DNA from: JBICHM01 sp043101835
GTDB lineage: Bacteria; Planctomycetota; Phycisphaerae; Phycisphaerales; UBA1924
Direction of reading: 5' to 3'
NCBI GenBank assembly: GCA_043101835.1
Contig: JBICHM010000249.1
Location: 1-8,532, forward strand
DNA length: 8,532 nt
The notes under the pieces: generated by a model
Seen by the model: only the letters and a program-made list of their open reading frames with translations
The model's database searches: none
What the model was told of the DNA's origin: nothing
Part shown: piece by piece, positions 1-5,770 of the stretch
How the letters are laid out: every line of letters begins with the position of its first letter
Numbering within the stretch: position 1 is the stretch's first letter
Made by a program: the position numbers and the translations under genes

Positions 1-23
1 GCGCTCTCGTCGTAGTGCTCCAT
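1..23 (-). CDS. Possible start of a gene running off the left edge
   Basis: On the reverse strand an ATG at 23-21 opens a frame reading M-E-H-Y-D-E-S to the window edge, 8 bases after the TAG stop of the XRE regulator gene. Its position just after a co-directional gene would fit a third operon member. Only seven codons are visible and no convincing Shine-Dalgarno precedes the ATG, so this may be chance. No function can be given. Confidence 0.18.
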
Positions 24-31
24 CGTGGAGG

Positions 32-439
32 CTAGCGCCCCGGCGCGCCGCTGTGCCCCTCCGGCGTTCCGTTGCGATCCGCCTGGTCGAGCCGATCGGC
101 GAGCGCCGCGAGCAGACGCCCATACCCCGCGCTGCGCAGCGCATGCTCGACCGCGTCGGCGCGATCGCGCGGACCGCGCCCGAAGAGCAGCCACTCGGCG
201 GAAAGGTCGAATACCTCGCACAATCGCGCGATGAAGGCGACGCTCGGGTCGGCGCCGCGCACGTACCGGCGGATCGTCTCAGCATTCAGTCCGGTGCATT
301 CGGCCAGTTCGCGGAACGAGAGCCCTTCAACCACGCTGCAGATGCGGTCGTGGAGCGCGCTCGCCCGAGCTCCGTTTGATTCGTCGGGCCGGTGCAGACG
401 AAGGACGGCGTCGGGGAGTCGGTGGGCGGCGATGCTCAT
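32..439 (-). CDS. XRE-family helix-turn-helix transcriptional regulator
   Basis: A 135-residue DNA-binding protein with a single helix-turn-helix domain of the XRE/lambda-CI type at about residues 30-88. The segment SFRELAECTGLNAETIRRYV (41-60) is the helix-turn-helix: 'SFRELAECTGL' is the first helix and turn, and 'NAETIRRYVRG' the recognition helix. It is followed by 'SVAFIARLCEVFDLSAEWLLFGRGP', the usual end of this fold (S-x-EWLL-x-G-x-GP). The remaining C-terminal 45 residues are Arg/Asp/Ala-rich and have no recognisable ligand domain. The ATG start overlaps the stop of the upstream small-protein gene as ATGA, and a GGAG lies 8 bases upstream (448-451), so translation is probably coupled. 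The operon faces away from the sigma factor/kinase operon. Control of the shared intergenic region, including its own promoter, is a reasonable inference but the sequence does not prove it. Confidence 0.85.
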   Translation of the reverse strand: MSIAAHRLPDAVLRLHRPDESNGARASALHDRICSVVEGLSFRELAECTGLNAETIRRYVRGADPSVAFIARLCEVFDLSAEWLLFGRGPRDRADAVEHALRSAGYGRLLAALADRLDQADRNGTPEGHSGAPGR

Positions 440-669
440 GAGGGCGTCTCCGCATCACTGTCACACGGCAGCCCTTGCAGCCGCTTCTTGACGCACTCCC
501 AGAAGTTGTCCTGCTCGAGCAGGGCCTCGGTGTCGCGAGGGGCGACGGACGGAGAGGAACCTGCCTGCACGCTCGCGCCGACGGCAGCGACGAGCATCAC
601 CGCCAGAATAGGTAAGAATGCCCGGACGCCTGCTCTATCACCCGTTCGTGCTTGCCTATTACACGACAT
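436..669 (-). CDS. Small exported protein of unknown function
   Basis: A 77-residue protein that I do not recognise. The N-terminus looks like a Sec signal peptide: a basic stretch (five Arg within residues 1-17), a hydrophobic core (FLPILAVMLVAAVGA, about 18-32) and a likely signal peptidase I site after A-S-V-Q-A (about residue 36). The predicted mature part is only about 41 residues. It holds a charged amphipathic segment (EALLEQDNFWECVKKRLQ) and two cysteines, C59 and C69, that could form a disulfide. A lipobox is not evident, since no Cys follows the hydrophobic core. The start is well supported: GGAGG (plus-strand 677-681) sits 7 bases before the ATG. The stop overlaps the ATG of the XRE regulator, so the two are co-expressed. 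It could be a small periplasmic or anchored partner, but no role is assigned. Confidence 0.72.
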   Translation of the reverse strand: MSCNRQARTGDRAGVRAFLPILAVMLVAAVGASVQAGSSPSVAPRDTEALLEQDNFWECVKKRLQGLPCDSDAETPS

Positions 670-676
670 TGTGTAG

Positions 677-681
677 CCTCC
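677..681 (-). promoter_or_regulatory. Strong ribosome binding site of the small exported protein
   Basis: GGAGG on the reverse strand, 7 bases before the ATG at 669. It fixes the start of the small protein and shows that this frame is a real gene. It also argues against starting the divergent sigma factor at 652, because that start would overlap this one. Confidence 0.7.
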
Positions 682-692
682 ACTTCGCGAGA

Positions 693-706
693 CGCCCTGC
701 GGGGCG
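693..706. repeat. Inverted repeat 1 in the divergent intergenic region
   Basis: CGCCC-TGCG-GGGCG: a perfect 5-base stem with a 4-base loop. It lies between the divergent small-protein and sigma factor genes, on the small-protein side. It could be an operator half or a 5'-leader hairpin. No T-tract follows it on either strand, so it is not a classical terminator. Confidence 0.45.
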
Positions 707-714
707 CGCGTGTG

Positions 715-734
715 GCGGCCCGACAGCGGGCCGC
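715..734. repeat. Inverted repeat 2 in the divergent intergenic region
   Basis: GCGGCCCGACAGCGGGCCGC: perfect 8-base arms around a 4-base centre, about 35 bases before the proposed sigma factor start. As DNA it is a good dyad for a dimeric regulator such as the adjacent XRE protein. As RNA it would be a very stable leader hairpin. It lies in a 99-base gap that must hold promoters in both directions, though I cannot pick out convincing -35/-10 boxes. Confidence 0.55.
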
Positions 735-768
735 ATCCGTGAAGGCCAGCGGTGGTCAGGGAGTGTGT

Positions 769-1434
769 GTGACCGGGACTTCGGGAAAATCCGTCGGTCC
801 TGTGCGCAGCGACGCCGGTCGCCCGGTGAGGTCACCCGATGGGGCGCCTCACACGAATCTGCCTCCGGATCTGCGCAACGCCACCGCCGATGTGTTGGTT
901 TCTCGCATGGGCGAGCGCGACCGATATGCCGCGGCCGAGTTCCTGCGCCGCTACGAGGGGCGCATCCGCCGGCGCGTCCGCACGGCGCTCAATCCCGCCA
1001 TCCGGCGCCTCTACGACTCCATGGACATCGTCTCGACGATGAGCCGGCGCCTCGACGCCTACGTCGCCGCCGGGAAGTTCGAATCGATGGGCGTCGAACC
1101 GGCCTGGGGCCTGCTCTGCCGCCTCGCCGAGCACGCCGTGGTCGATAAGGCGCGCATCGTTCGGCGCGCCGAACGCCTCGAAGGCCCCGATGGCGAGTTT
1201 GCGCAGCGCATGCTCGACCGGCTCGACCAGACCGAAAACGCGCCTGAGATCGAGATCGACGCCACCATCGAGTCGCTGCCCGATGCGACCGACCGGCGCA
1301 TCCTCACCCTCTGGCTGCACGGCATGGACCAGCGCCAGATCAGCGACCAGGTGGGACTCGGCCACGACGCCGTCCGGAAACGCTGGGAGCGCATCAGGCG
1401 ACGCCTGTCCGACCGAATGGAGCACGCGGCGTGA
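769..1434 (+). CDS. ECF-like RNA polymerase sigma factor, paired with a Ser/Thr kinase
   Basis: A sigma-70 family factor of about 221 residues that directs RNA polymerase to a specific set of promoters. Numbered from the GTG at 769, region 2 covers about residues 50-98 (RYAAAEFLRRYEGRIRRRV through MDIVSTMSRRLDAY). Region 4 covers about 165-212, with the -35-binding helix-turn-helix in DQRQISDQVGLGHDAVRKRW. There is no membrane segment and no extra C-terminal domain. The GTG at 769 is chosen because AGGGAG (758-763) lies 5 bases upstream. The frame stays open back to an ATG at 652, but that start would overlap the divergent gene and adds a low-complexity tail. The stop overlaps the kinase start as GTGA. 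Region 2.2 usually reads D-x-E-D-[LI]-V-Q-E. Here it reads D-S-M-D-I-V-S-T (83-90), with Ser and Thr where Gln and Glu are expected, so activity may depend on phosphorylation. The family call is firm; the start is moderately sure. Confidence 0.85.
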   Translation: MTGTSGKSVGPVRSDAGRPVRSPDGAPHTNLPPDLRNATADVLVSRMGERDRYAAAEFLRRYEGRIRRRVRTALNPAIRRLYDSMDIVSTMSRRLDAYVAAGKFESMGVEPAWGLLCRLAEHAVVDKARIVRRAERLEGPDGEFAQRMLDRLDQTENAPEIEIDATIESLPDATDRRILTLWLHGMDQRQISDQVGLGHDAVRKRWERIRRRLSDRMEHAA

Positions 1435-3515
1435 GACCCGACCCGCGCGATGTCCTCATCGACTTTCGCACACGCTTCGAGCAGTCCGGCGGTGATCTGC
1501 GCATCGATGCGTACCTGCGCGAACGTGGCCTCTCCGACGATGACATCATCGCCGACCTCATCGCCGCGGATGCGCGTCTCCGGCGCGAGCGCGGCGTCGC
1601 CGTCCGCCTCGATGACTATCTCAGCGCGATGCCCGACCTCGCCACTCGCACGATACCGCTTGACGCCGCAGTGGAAGCCTCGCTCCGCGCGGCGCTCGAC
1701 GGCGGCGCCACGACGATTGAAGCGGTCGATCGGTTGTCAGAGGAGCATCCGGCGCTGCGCACGCTCATCCAGGAGGCGGCGGTCCTCGGGCGCCTCCTGC
1801 CAACCGACACCATCGGACGAGACGACGACGGACCCACATTCCAGCCCGGTGACGAGATCGGCGAGCCGATGGAAGACGGGCGGCGCCGCTACCTGATCCG
1901 GGAGCGCCTCGGCGCCGGCGTGCAGGGCGAGGTGCACCTCGCGACCGATCGGCGCCTCTCCGGCGAGGCGGGCGAGTCTCTCGTCGCCATCAAGGCGCTG
2001 CGCCGCCTGAATGACGACGACACGCGCCGCCGCTTCATCGAGGAAGCCGCACGCGCCCGGCGCATCGACCACCCGAACGTCGTGCGCGCGCTCGACCGCG
2101 GCGTACACGACGGACGCGAGTTCATTGTCTTTGACTACGTGTCCGGTGGCACGCTCGAGGAGTACGTCCGCGCTCGCGGCGGCCGCCTGCCGATGCGCGA
2201 GGCCGCTCGGCTGAGCAGCGCGATCGCGCGCGGCGTGCAGGCCGCCCACGCCGCGGGCCTCGTGCACGGCGACCTCAAGCCCGGCAATATCCTGCTGACG
2301 GACTCCGGCGAGCCGAAGGTCGCCGACTTTGGCGTCGCAGCGCTGCACCGCCCCGACCAGGACGAGGATCGTCCCGATGGGCTTCAGGGGAATCTCGCCT
2401 TCATGGCGCCGGAGCAGTTTCGGATGGAAGGCGGCGCACGCTCGCCGCTGATCGACACCTATGCGCTCGGCGGCATCCTGTACTGGGCGATCAACGGCCG
2501 CCCGCCTCGTGGCAGTTCGCTCGCCGACATCGTCGCGTCGCACCGCGCCAATGAAGGGCAGGCGAAGGAAGGCGACATCCCCGATGTGGACCTCGACCTC
2601 GTCGTCCGGCGCGCCCTCTCGCACGCGCCGAAAGACCGCCAGTCAGCTGCCGGTAGCCTGGCCGATGACCTTGACGCGTGGCTCGAGCGACGGCCCATCG
2701 GTTGGACGAGACCGCCGGCATCGCATCGTTTTCGTCTCTGGCTCCGTCGGCAACCGGCGACCGCCCTTGCGATTTCTGCGCTGCTGATGATGACCGGAAT
2801 CAGTGTGTGGCTTGCGCTCAGTTCCGACCGCAGAGCGAGCGAACTCAACTCGAGCCTCGCAACAGCGACCGAAGCGCTGGACATGGAGACACGCGCACGA
2901 GGTCAGATGGAAGCGATGGCCGCGCACTCGATGAACGAGACGAAGATCGTGGACCAGATGACGCTGCGGACAGCCGATCTCTACGACATCTGGTCGATCG
3001 AACTGTATCTGAGGCGCATGTTCCCCGACAGCGAGAGCGTCGGCGCCGCCTGGACCGCAGGTCGCAACGCCATGGTCGACGCGCACATTGCCCTCGCTGT
3101 TTCGGAAGGCAGCATGCTCCGCGCCGCGCTCCTCCGCGCGGTCGCCGGCCGCTTTGCGCTGCAGGACGGTCAGTTCGACGACGCGGTCGCGTTGCTCACG
3201 CAATCGCGTGACGCGCTTGCCGAGATGCTCCCGGCCACCGACACGACGCGGCGCGCTGTCGAGACGGTGCACGCCGCCGCCCGAGCGCACGCCATCGCGC
3301 TCGCCGGTGAGGCCGAACAGCGCGCAGCTGCGCGCACACTCGAGGGCGGGCGCACGCTCTTTACCTACGACGACGATCAGGTGATCCGCACTGCGCTCGA
3401 CGACGCCCTCCGCCTCCTCTACGGTCCGGACATGCTGAACGACCCGGCGCGCTTGGCAGCGCTCAACGACGAAGCGGCGCCGGCCGACGCGCCCACACCC
3501 ACCCCATCCCCCTGA
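1431..3515 (+). CDS. Membrane-anchored Ser/Thr protein kinase with C-terminal sensor region
   Basis: A 694-residue Hanks-type kinase. Residues 1-140 are a soluble N-terminal region of the kind seen in planctomycete kinases, with a 'DDYLSAMPDL' motif. The kinase domain spans about 154-420. It has a Gly-rich loop GAGVQGEV (161-168), catalytic Lys188 in AIKAL, an alpha-C Glu at 204 or 205, a catalytic loop HGDLKPGN (279-286, Asp281), DFG (299-301) and APE (326-328). All phosphotransfer residues are present, but the catalytic loop is HGD rather than HRD. It is therefore a non-RD kinase, usually less dependent on activation-loop phosphorylation. One membrane helix lies at about 443-463. It is followed by a coiled-coil-like stretch (about 466-500), helical TPR-like sequence (about 563-600) and a Pro/Thr tail, probably outside the membrane. 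The GTG start shares GTGA with the sigma factor stop, so the two are translationally coupled. The sigma factor is the obvious candidate substrate (inference). Confidence 0.93.
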   Translation: MRPDPRDVLIDFRTRFEQSGGDLRIDAYLRERGLSDDDIIADLIAADARLRRERGVAVRLDDYLSAMPDLATRTIPLDAAVEASLRAALDGGATTIEAVDRLSEEHPALRTLIQEAAVLGRLLPTDTIGRDDDGPTFQPGDEIGEPMEDGRRRYLIRERLGAGVQGEVHLATDRRLSGEAGESLVAIKALRRLNDDDTRRRFIEEAARARRIDHPNVVRALDRGVHDGREFIVFDYVSGGTLEEYVRARGGRLPMREAARLSSAIARGVQAAHAAGLVHGDLKPGNILLTDSGEPKVADFGVAALHRPDQDEDRPDGLQGNLAFMAPEQFRMEGGARSPLIDTYALGGILYWAINGRPPRGSSLADIVASHRANEGQAKEGDIPDVDLDLVVRRALSHAPKDRQSAAGSLADDLDAWLERRPIGWTRPPASHRFRLWLRRQPATALAISALLMMTGISVWLALSSDRRASELNSSLATATEALDMETRARGQMEAMAAHSMNETKIVDQMTLRTADLYDIWSIELYLRRMFPDSESVGAAWTAGRNAMVDAHIALAVSEGSMLRAALLRAVAGRFALQDGQFDDAVALLTQSRDALAEMLPATDTTRRAVETVHAAARAHAIALAGEAEQRAAARTLEGGRTLFTYDDDQVIRTALDDALRLLYGPDMLNDPARLAALNDEAAPADAPTPTPSP

Positions 3516-3602
3516 CCCTGTCGCGTTATCCCCCAGGGGAACTACGCAGTCGCCGCGTGGCGCCGACGGTCCCCGCGAAGTTATCCGTGCGCGCGAGTGT
3601 CT

Positions 3603-3647
3603 GGCGGGGGGTCGATCCGGCGCCACGCGTGGATTCACCCCCCCGCC
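3603..3647 (+). terminator. Strong inverted repeat after the kinase gene, possible terminator
   Basis: GGCGGGGGGT (3603-3612) can pair with ACCCCCCCGCC (3637-3647), leaving one unpaired C. The 24-base loop contains the palindromes GGCGCC and CCACGCGTGG. It lies 88 bases after the kinase stop and 58 bases before the Hpt gene. It could end the sigma/kinase transcript or be a leader structure of the next operon. There is no T-tract after it, so intrinsic termination is uncertain. The rest of the 189-base gap (3516-3704) shows no gene. Confidence 0.35.
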
Positions 3648-3704
3648 GGGCCGATCTAGGGCCGGGGATCCCTTCGATCGCCTCGATGACCGCGGAGAGC
3701 AGCG

Positions 3705-4025
3705 ATGCACGATCAGGAACGACCCGGCGCACCGATCCGAAGCGAGTTCGCGGGTGATCCGGACATGGCCGAACTCATCGAGTACTTCGTCTCCGAACTG
3801 CCGGAGCGCGCCGCCGCGGTCACCGACTGCCTGCGCGACAGCCGCTGGGAAGACCTGCGCCGTCTCGCGCACCAGTTGAAGGGCGCCAGCGGCGGCTACG
3901 GCTTCGGCTCACTCGGCGAGGCCGCCGCGAACCTCGAGCACGACCTCGACGCCCAGGCCGAACTCGACGCCATCCAGCGCGACGTGGACGAACTCCTGTC
4001 GCTGTGCGGCCGGATCACCATCTGA
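3705..4025 (+). CDS. Stand-alone histidine phosphotransfer (Hpt) protein
   Basis: A 106-residue single-domain Hpt protein, which would carry phosphate between receiver domains in a multistep phosphorelay in the cytoplasm. The phosphorylation site is His56 in AHQLKGASGGYGF (55-67), the usual H-x-L-K-G-[AS]-S pattern. The flanking helices fit the four-helix bundle: residues 19-45 (DPDMAELIEYFVSELPERAA) before it, and 68-100 after it. The length is normal for a free Hpt domain, with no kinase or receiver part attached. The ATG is supported by GGAGAG (3694-3699), 5 bases upstream. The receiver-GGDEF gene begins 25 bases after the stop on the same strand, so the pair is very likely an operon, and that receiver is the probable partner. 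The histidine kinase feeding this relay is not in the window. Confidence 0.9.
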   Translation: MHDQERPGAPIRSEFAGDPDMAELIEYFVSELPERAAAVTDCLRDSRWEDLRRLAHQLKGASGGYGFGSLGEAAANLEHDLDAQAELDAIQRDVDELLSLCGRITI

Positions 4026-4050
4026 AGCCGCGAGCACCCCGGAGCGTTCC

Positions 4051-5001
4051 GTGGCCCAGCAGCGTGACAACCCGAAGCTCCTGCTGATCGACGACTCGCA
4101 GGACATCCACATGCTCATCCGGCAGCGCATGCGCTCCGAGGGCATCGACGTCGTCAGCGCCGAGAACGGCGTTGACGGCCTGCGCATGGCCGGCGAGATC
4201 CTGCCCGCGATCATCCTGCTCGATCTGAGCATGCCGGTGATGGATGGCTTCGAGGTGCTCCGCGCGCTCAAAGACGACCCCGCGACCAACCACATTCCCG
4301 TCATCGTCGTCTCCGGGCGCGACGACGCCGAGGACAAGGTGCAGGGATTCGACCTCGGCGCCATCGACTACGTCTGCAAGCCCTTCGACATGACCGAGCT
4401 CTGCGCCCGCGTCCGCAGCGCGATGCGCATCGCCGAACTCATGCAGATGCTCAGCCAGCGCGCCCAGCTCGACGGTCTCACCGGCCTTTGGAACCGCGCG
4501 TACTTCGACGAGCGATTCGAAGCCGAACTCTCGAGCGCACGCCGCTCCGGCGCCCCCATCGCGCTGGCGATGTGCGACATCGATCACTTCAAGAGCCTCA
4601 ACGACACCCACGGCCACCCCGCCGGCGACGCCGTGCTCAAGGGCTTCGGCCGCCTGCTGGTCGACACACTCCGACGCGACGATGTCGCCTGCCGCTACGG
4701 CGGTGAAGAGTTCAGCATCATCCTGCGCAACACCGACGCCGCGGCCGCCGCCACGGTGCTCGACCGCATCCGCAGAAAGCTCGCCCAGATCGTCTGGCCT
4801 CGCCACCCCGAGCGCGCCGTCACGGCGTCGTTCGGCGTCGCGCACCTCGGCAACCCGCCCGGCGATGACGCCGCGGCGTGGATCGAAGCCGCCGACAAGG
4901 CGCTCTACCAGGCCAAGACGCTCGGCCGCAATCGCGTCTTCATCTCGGGCGCGGGGCTGTACAACCCCGGCGCCGCCGAAGCCGCCAGGGCCGCGACCTG
5001 A
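4051..5001 (+). CDS. Response regulator diguanylate cyclase (REC-GGDEF, PleD-like)
   Basis: A 316-residue enzyme predicted to make cyclic di-GMP from two GTP under control of a phosphorylated receiver. Receiver domain, about residues 8-125: acidic pair Asp14/Asp15, phospho-acceptor Asp58 in LLDLSMPVMDG, Ser88, and Lys110 in CKPF. All are present, so it should be phosphorylatable. The GGDEF domain follows at about 137-300: DGLTGLWNR (141-149), metal-binding Asp176 in CDIDHF, Asn184, and an active-site GGEEF at 217-221. The R-x-x-D inhibitory site (Arg208-Asp211) is intact five residues before it, so product inhibition is expected. No EAL domain or membrane segment is present. The GTG start is supported by GGAG (4041-4044), 6 bases upstream. 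It is preceded by the Hpt gene (25-base gap), which probably delivers phosphate to Asp58. The stop is only 4 bases from that of the convergent phoU. Domain and activity calls are firm; the input signal is unknown. Confidence 0.95.
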   Translation: MAQQRDNPKLLLIDDSQDIHMLIRQRMRSEGIDVVSAENGVDGLRMAGEILPAIILLDLSMPVMDGFEVLRALKDDPATNHIPVIVVSGRDDAEDKVQGFDLGAIDYVCKPFDMTELCARVRSAMRIAELMQMLSQRAQLDGLTGLWNRAYFDERFEAELSSARRSGAPIALAMCDIDHFKSLNDTHGHPAGDAVLKGFGRLLVDTLRRDDVACRYGGEEFSIILRNTDAAAAATVLDRIRRKLAQIVWPRHPERAVTASFGVAHLGNPPGDDAAAWIEAADKALYQAKTLGRNRVFISGAGLYNPGAAEAARAAT

Positions 5002-5008
5002 CGCGTCA
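4999..5008. repeat. Palindrome spanning two convergent stop codons
   Basis: TGACGCGTCA is a perfect 10-base palindrome. Its left half holds the stop of the diguanylate cyclase gene and its right half the reverse-strand stop of phoU. There is no space for a separate terminator, so the two transcripts probably overlap at their 3' ends. Confidence 0.5.
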
Positions 5009-5662
5009 CCCGCGCCGGTGGCGGACGACGAGTCCCTCGGCGATGAAGATCACATCCTCAGCGATGTTCGTCGCCAGATCCGCGATCCGCTCGATCGCAC
5101 GGATCACGCTCAGCACGTCGATCACGGTGCGCGTGGAGTCCACATCGCGCGGGATCTGCTCCTGGGCCCACTCGAATACGCTCTTCTGGATGTCATCGAC
5201 CGTTTGATCGGCGCCGCGAACGCGCCGGGCGAGTTCGACATCCTCATCGGCCAGCGCGCGGAGCGAATCGGCGAGCATCTCGCGCGCCGTCTGCGCCATG
5301 GTGTAGATCGTCGGCGGGATCTCGACGGGGTCGAGCCCCTCCAGATCGATCACGCGCTTCGCGATGCTCTTGGCATGGTCGGCGATGCGCTCCAGGTCGT
5401 TGTCGATGCGGATCGTCGCCAGCACGAACCGCAGGTCGCGCGCGAGCGGATGGCAGAGGGCGAGCACGCGCAGGCACTCGCCCTCGATGTCGACCTCCAT
5501 CTCGTCGATCTCGCCGTCGCTCTTCTTGATCCGGCGCGCCTGCTCGATATCGCGCTCGAGGAATGACTCGAACGCCTGGTCGACGCGCGACTGCACGCTC
5601 GACCCCATCGTCAGGATCGCGCGACGCAGCGAGATGAGTTCCTTGTCGATATCCGCCGGCAC
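5006..5662 (-). CDS. phoU: Phosphate uptake regulator PhoU
   Basis: A cytoplasmic all-helical protein that restrains phosphate uptake by the Pst transporter and, in organisms that have it, signalling through PhoR/PhoB. Starting at the GTG, it has about 218 residues, close to the usual 215-240. It has the two-fold repeat of the family: each half carries an E-R-I-A-D-x-A metal-binding helix, at about residues 87-104 (DNDLERIADHAKSIAKRV) and 189-206 (AIERIADLATNIAEDVIF). The N-terminal 'LISLRRAILTMG' matches the first PhoU helix. The GTG at 5662 is preferred because AGGAGG (plus-strand 5671-5676) lies 8 bases upstream. An in-frame ATG at 5695 would add 11 charged residues but has no Shine-Dalgarno. 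It is the last gene of the pstCAB-phoU cluster. About 108 bases with possible hairpins separate it from pstB, so its expression may differ from that of the transporter. Confidence 0.92.
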   Translation of the reverse strand: MPADIDKELISLRRAILTMGSSVQSRVDQAFESFLERDIEQARRIKKSDGEIDEMEVDIEGECLRVLALCHPLARDLRFVLATIRIDNDLERIADHAKSIAKRVIDLEGLDPVEIPPTIYTMAQTAREMLADSLRALADEDVELARRVRGADQTVDDIQKSVFEWAQEQIPRDVDSTRTVIDVLSVIRAIERIADLATNIAEDVIFIAEGLVVRHRRG

Positions 5663-5670
5663 GGTGCAGT

Positions 5671-5676
5671 CCTCCT
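5671..5676 (-). promoter_or_regulatory. Ribosome binding site deciding the phoU start
   Basis: AGGAGG on the reverse strand, 8 bases before a GTG at 5662. It lies inside the possible N-terminal extension that begins at the ATG at 5695. The extended start has only C/T-rich sequence before it, so the GTG is the better start. Confidence 0.6.
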
Positions 5677-5730
5677 CCCCGTCGCCCCGGGTCATACCGG
5701 GAGCGCAGAATCGGGCAGGGTAGCAGGAGC

Positions 5731-5769
5731 GGGGCGAATCCGCACGACGGGATCGCCCCCTCGGGGCGA
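5731..5769 (-). promoter_or_regulatory. Alternative hairpins between pstB and phoU
   Basis: On the plus strand GGGGCGA occurs at 5731-5737 and 5763-5769, with the complementary TCGCCCC at 5753-5759. The central arm can therefore pair perfectly over 7 bases with either neighbour. One pairing gives a tight hairpin (loop 3) one base after the pstB stop; the other gives a hairpin with a 15-base loop nearer phoU. This could be a partial terminator, an RNA-stability element setting the pstB:phoU ratio, or an attenuator. There is no U-tract, and no regulator is known. Confidence 0.4.
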
Positions 5770-5770
5770 C

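Noticed and set aside
652..680. Possible -35/-10 promoter (TTGCCT with a weak -10) for the sigma operon
   Set aside because: There is no acceptable -10 at the right spacing, and GC-rich planctomycete promoters are not well enough defined to call by eye.
652..768. Longer N-terminus for the sigma factor from the ATG at 652
   Set aside because: It would overlap the well-supported start of the divergent small protein. It encodes Arg/Ala/Gly-rich sequence without sigma similarity and would translate across both inverted repeats. The GTG at 769 has a good ribosome site.
3528..3541. Short CCCC/GGGG inverted repeat just after the kinase stop
   Set aside because: Four- to five-base arms with almost no loop. 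It cannot form a useful hairpin and is expected by chance at this GC content.
2643..3872. 409-residue reverse-strand open frame across the kinase and Hpt genes
   Set aside because: It is antisense to two clear genes, with composition typical of GC-rich shadow frames (Arg, Gly, Val, His) and no recognisable motif.
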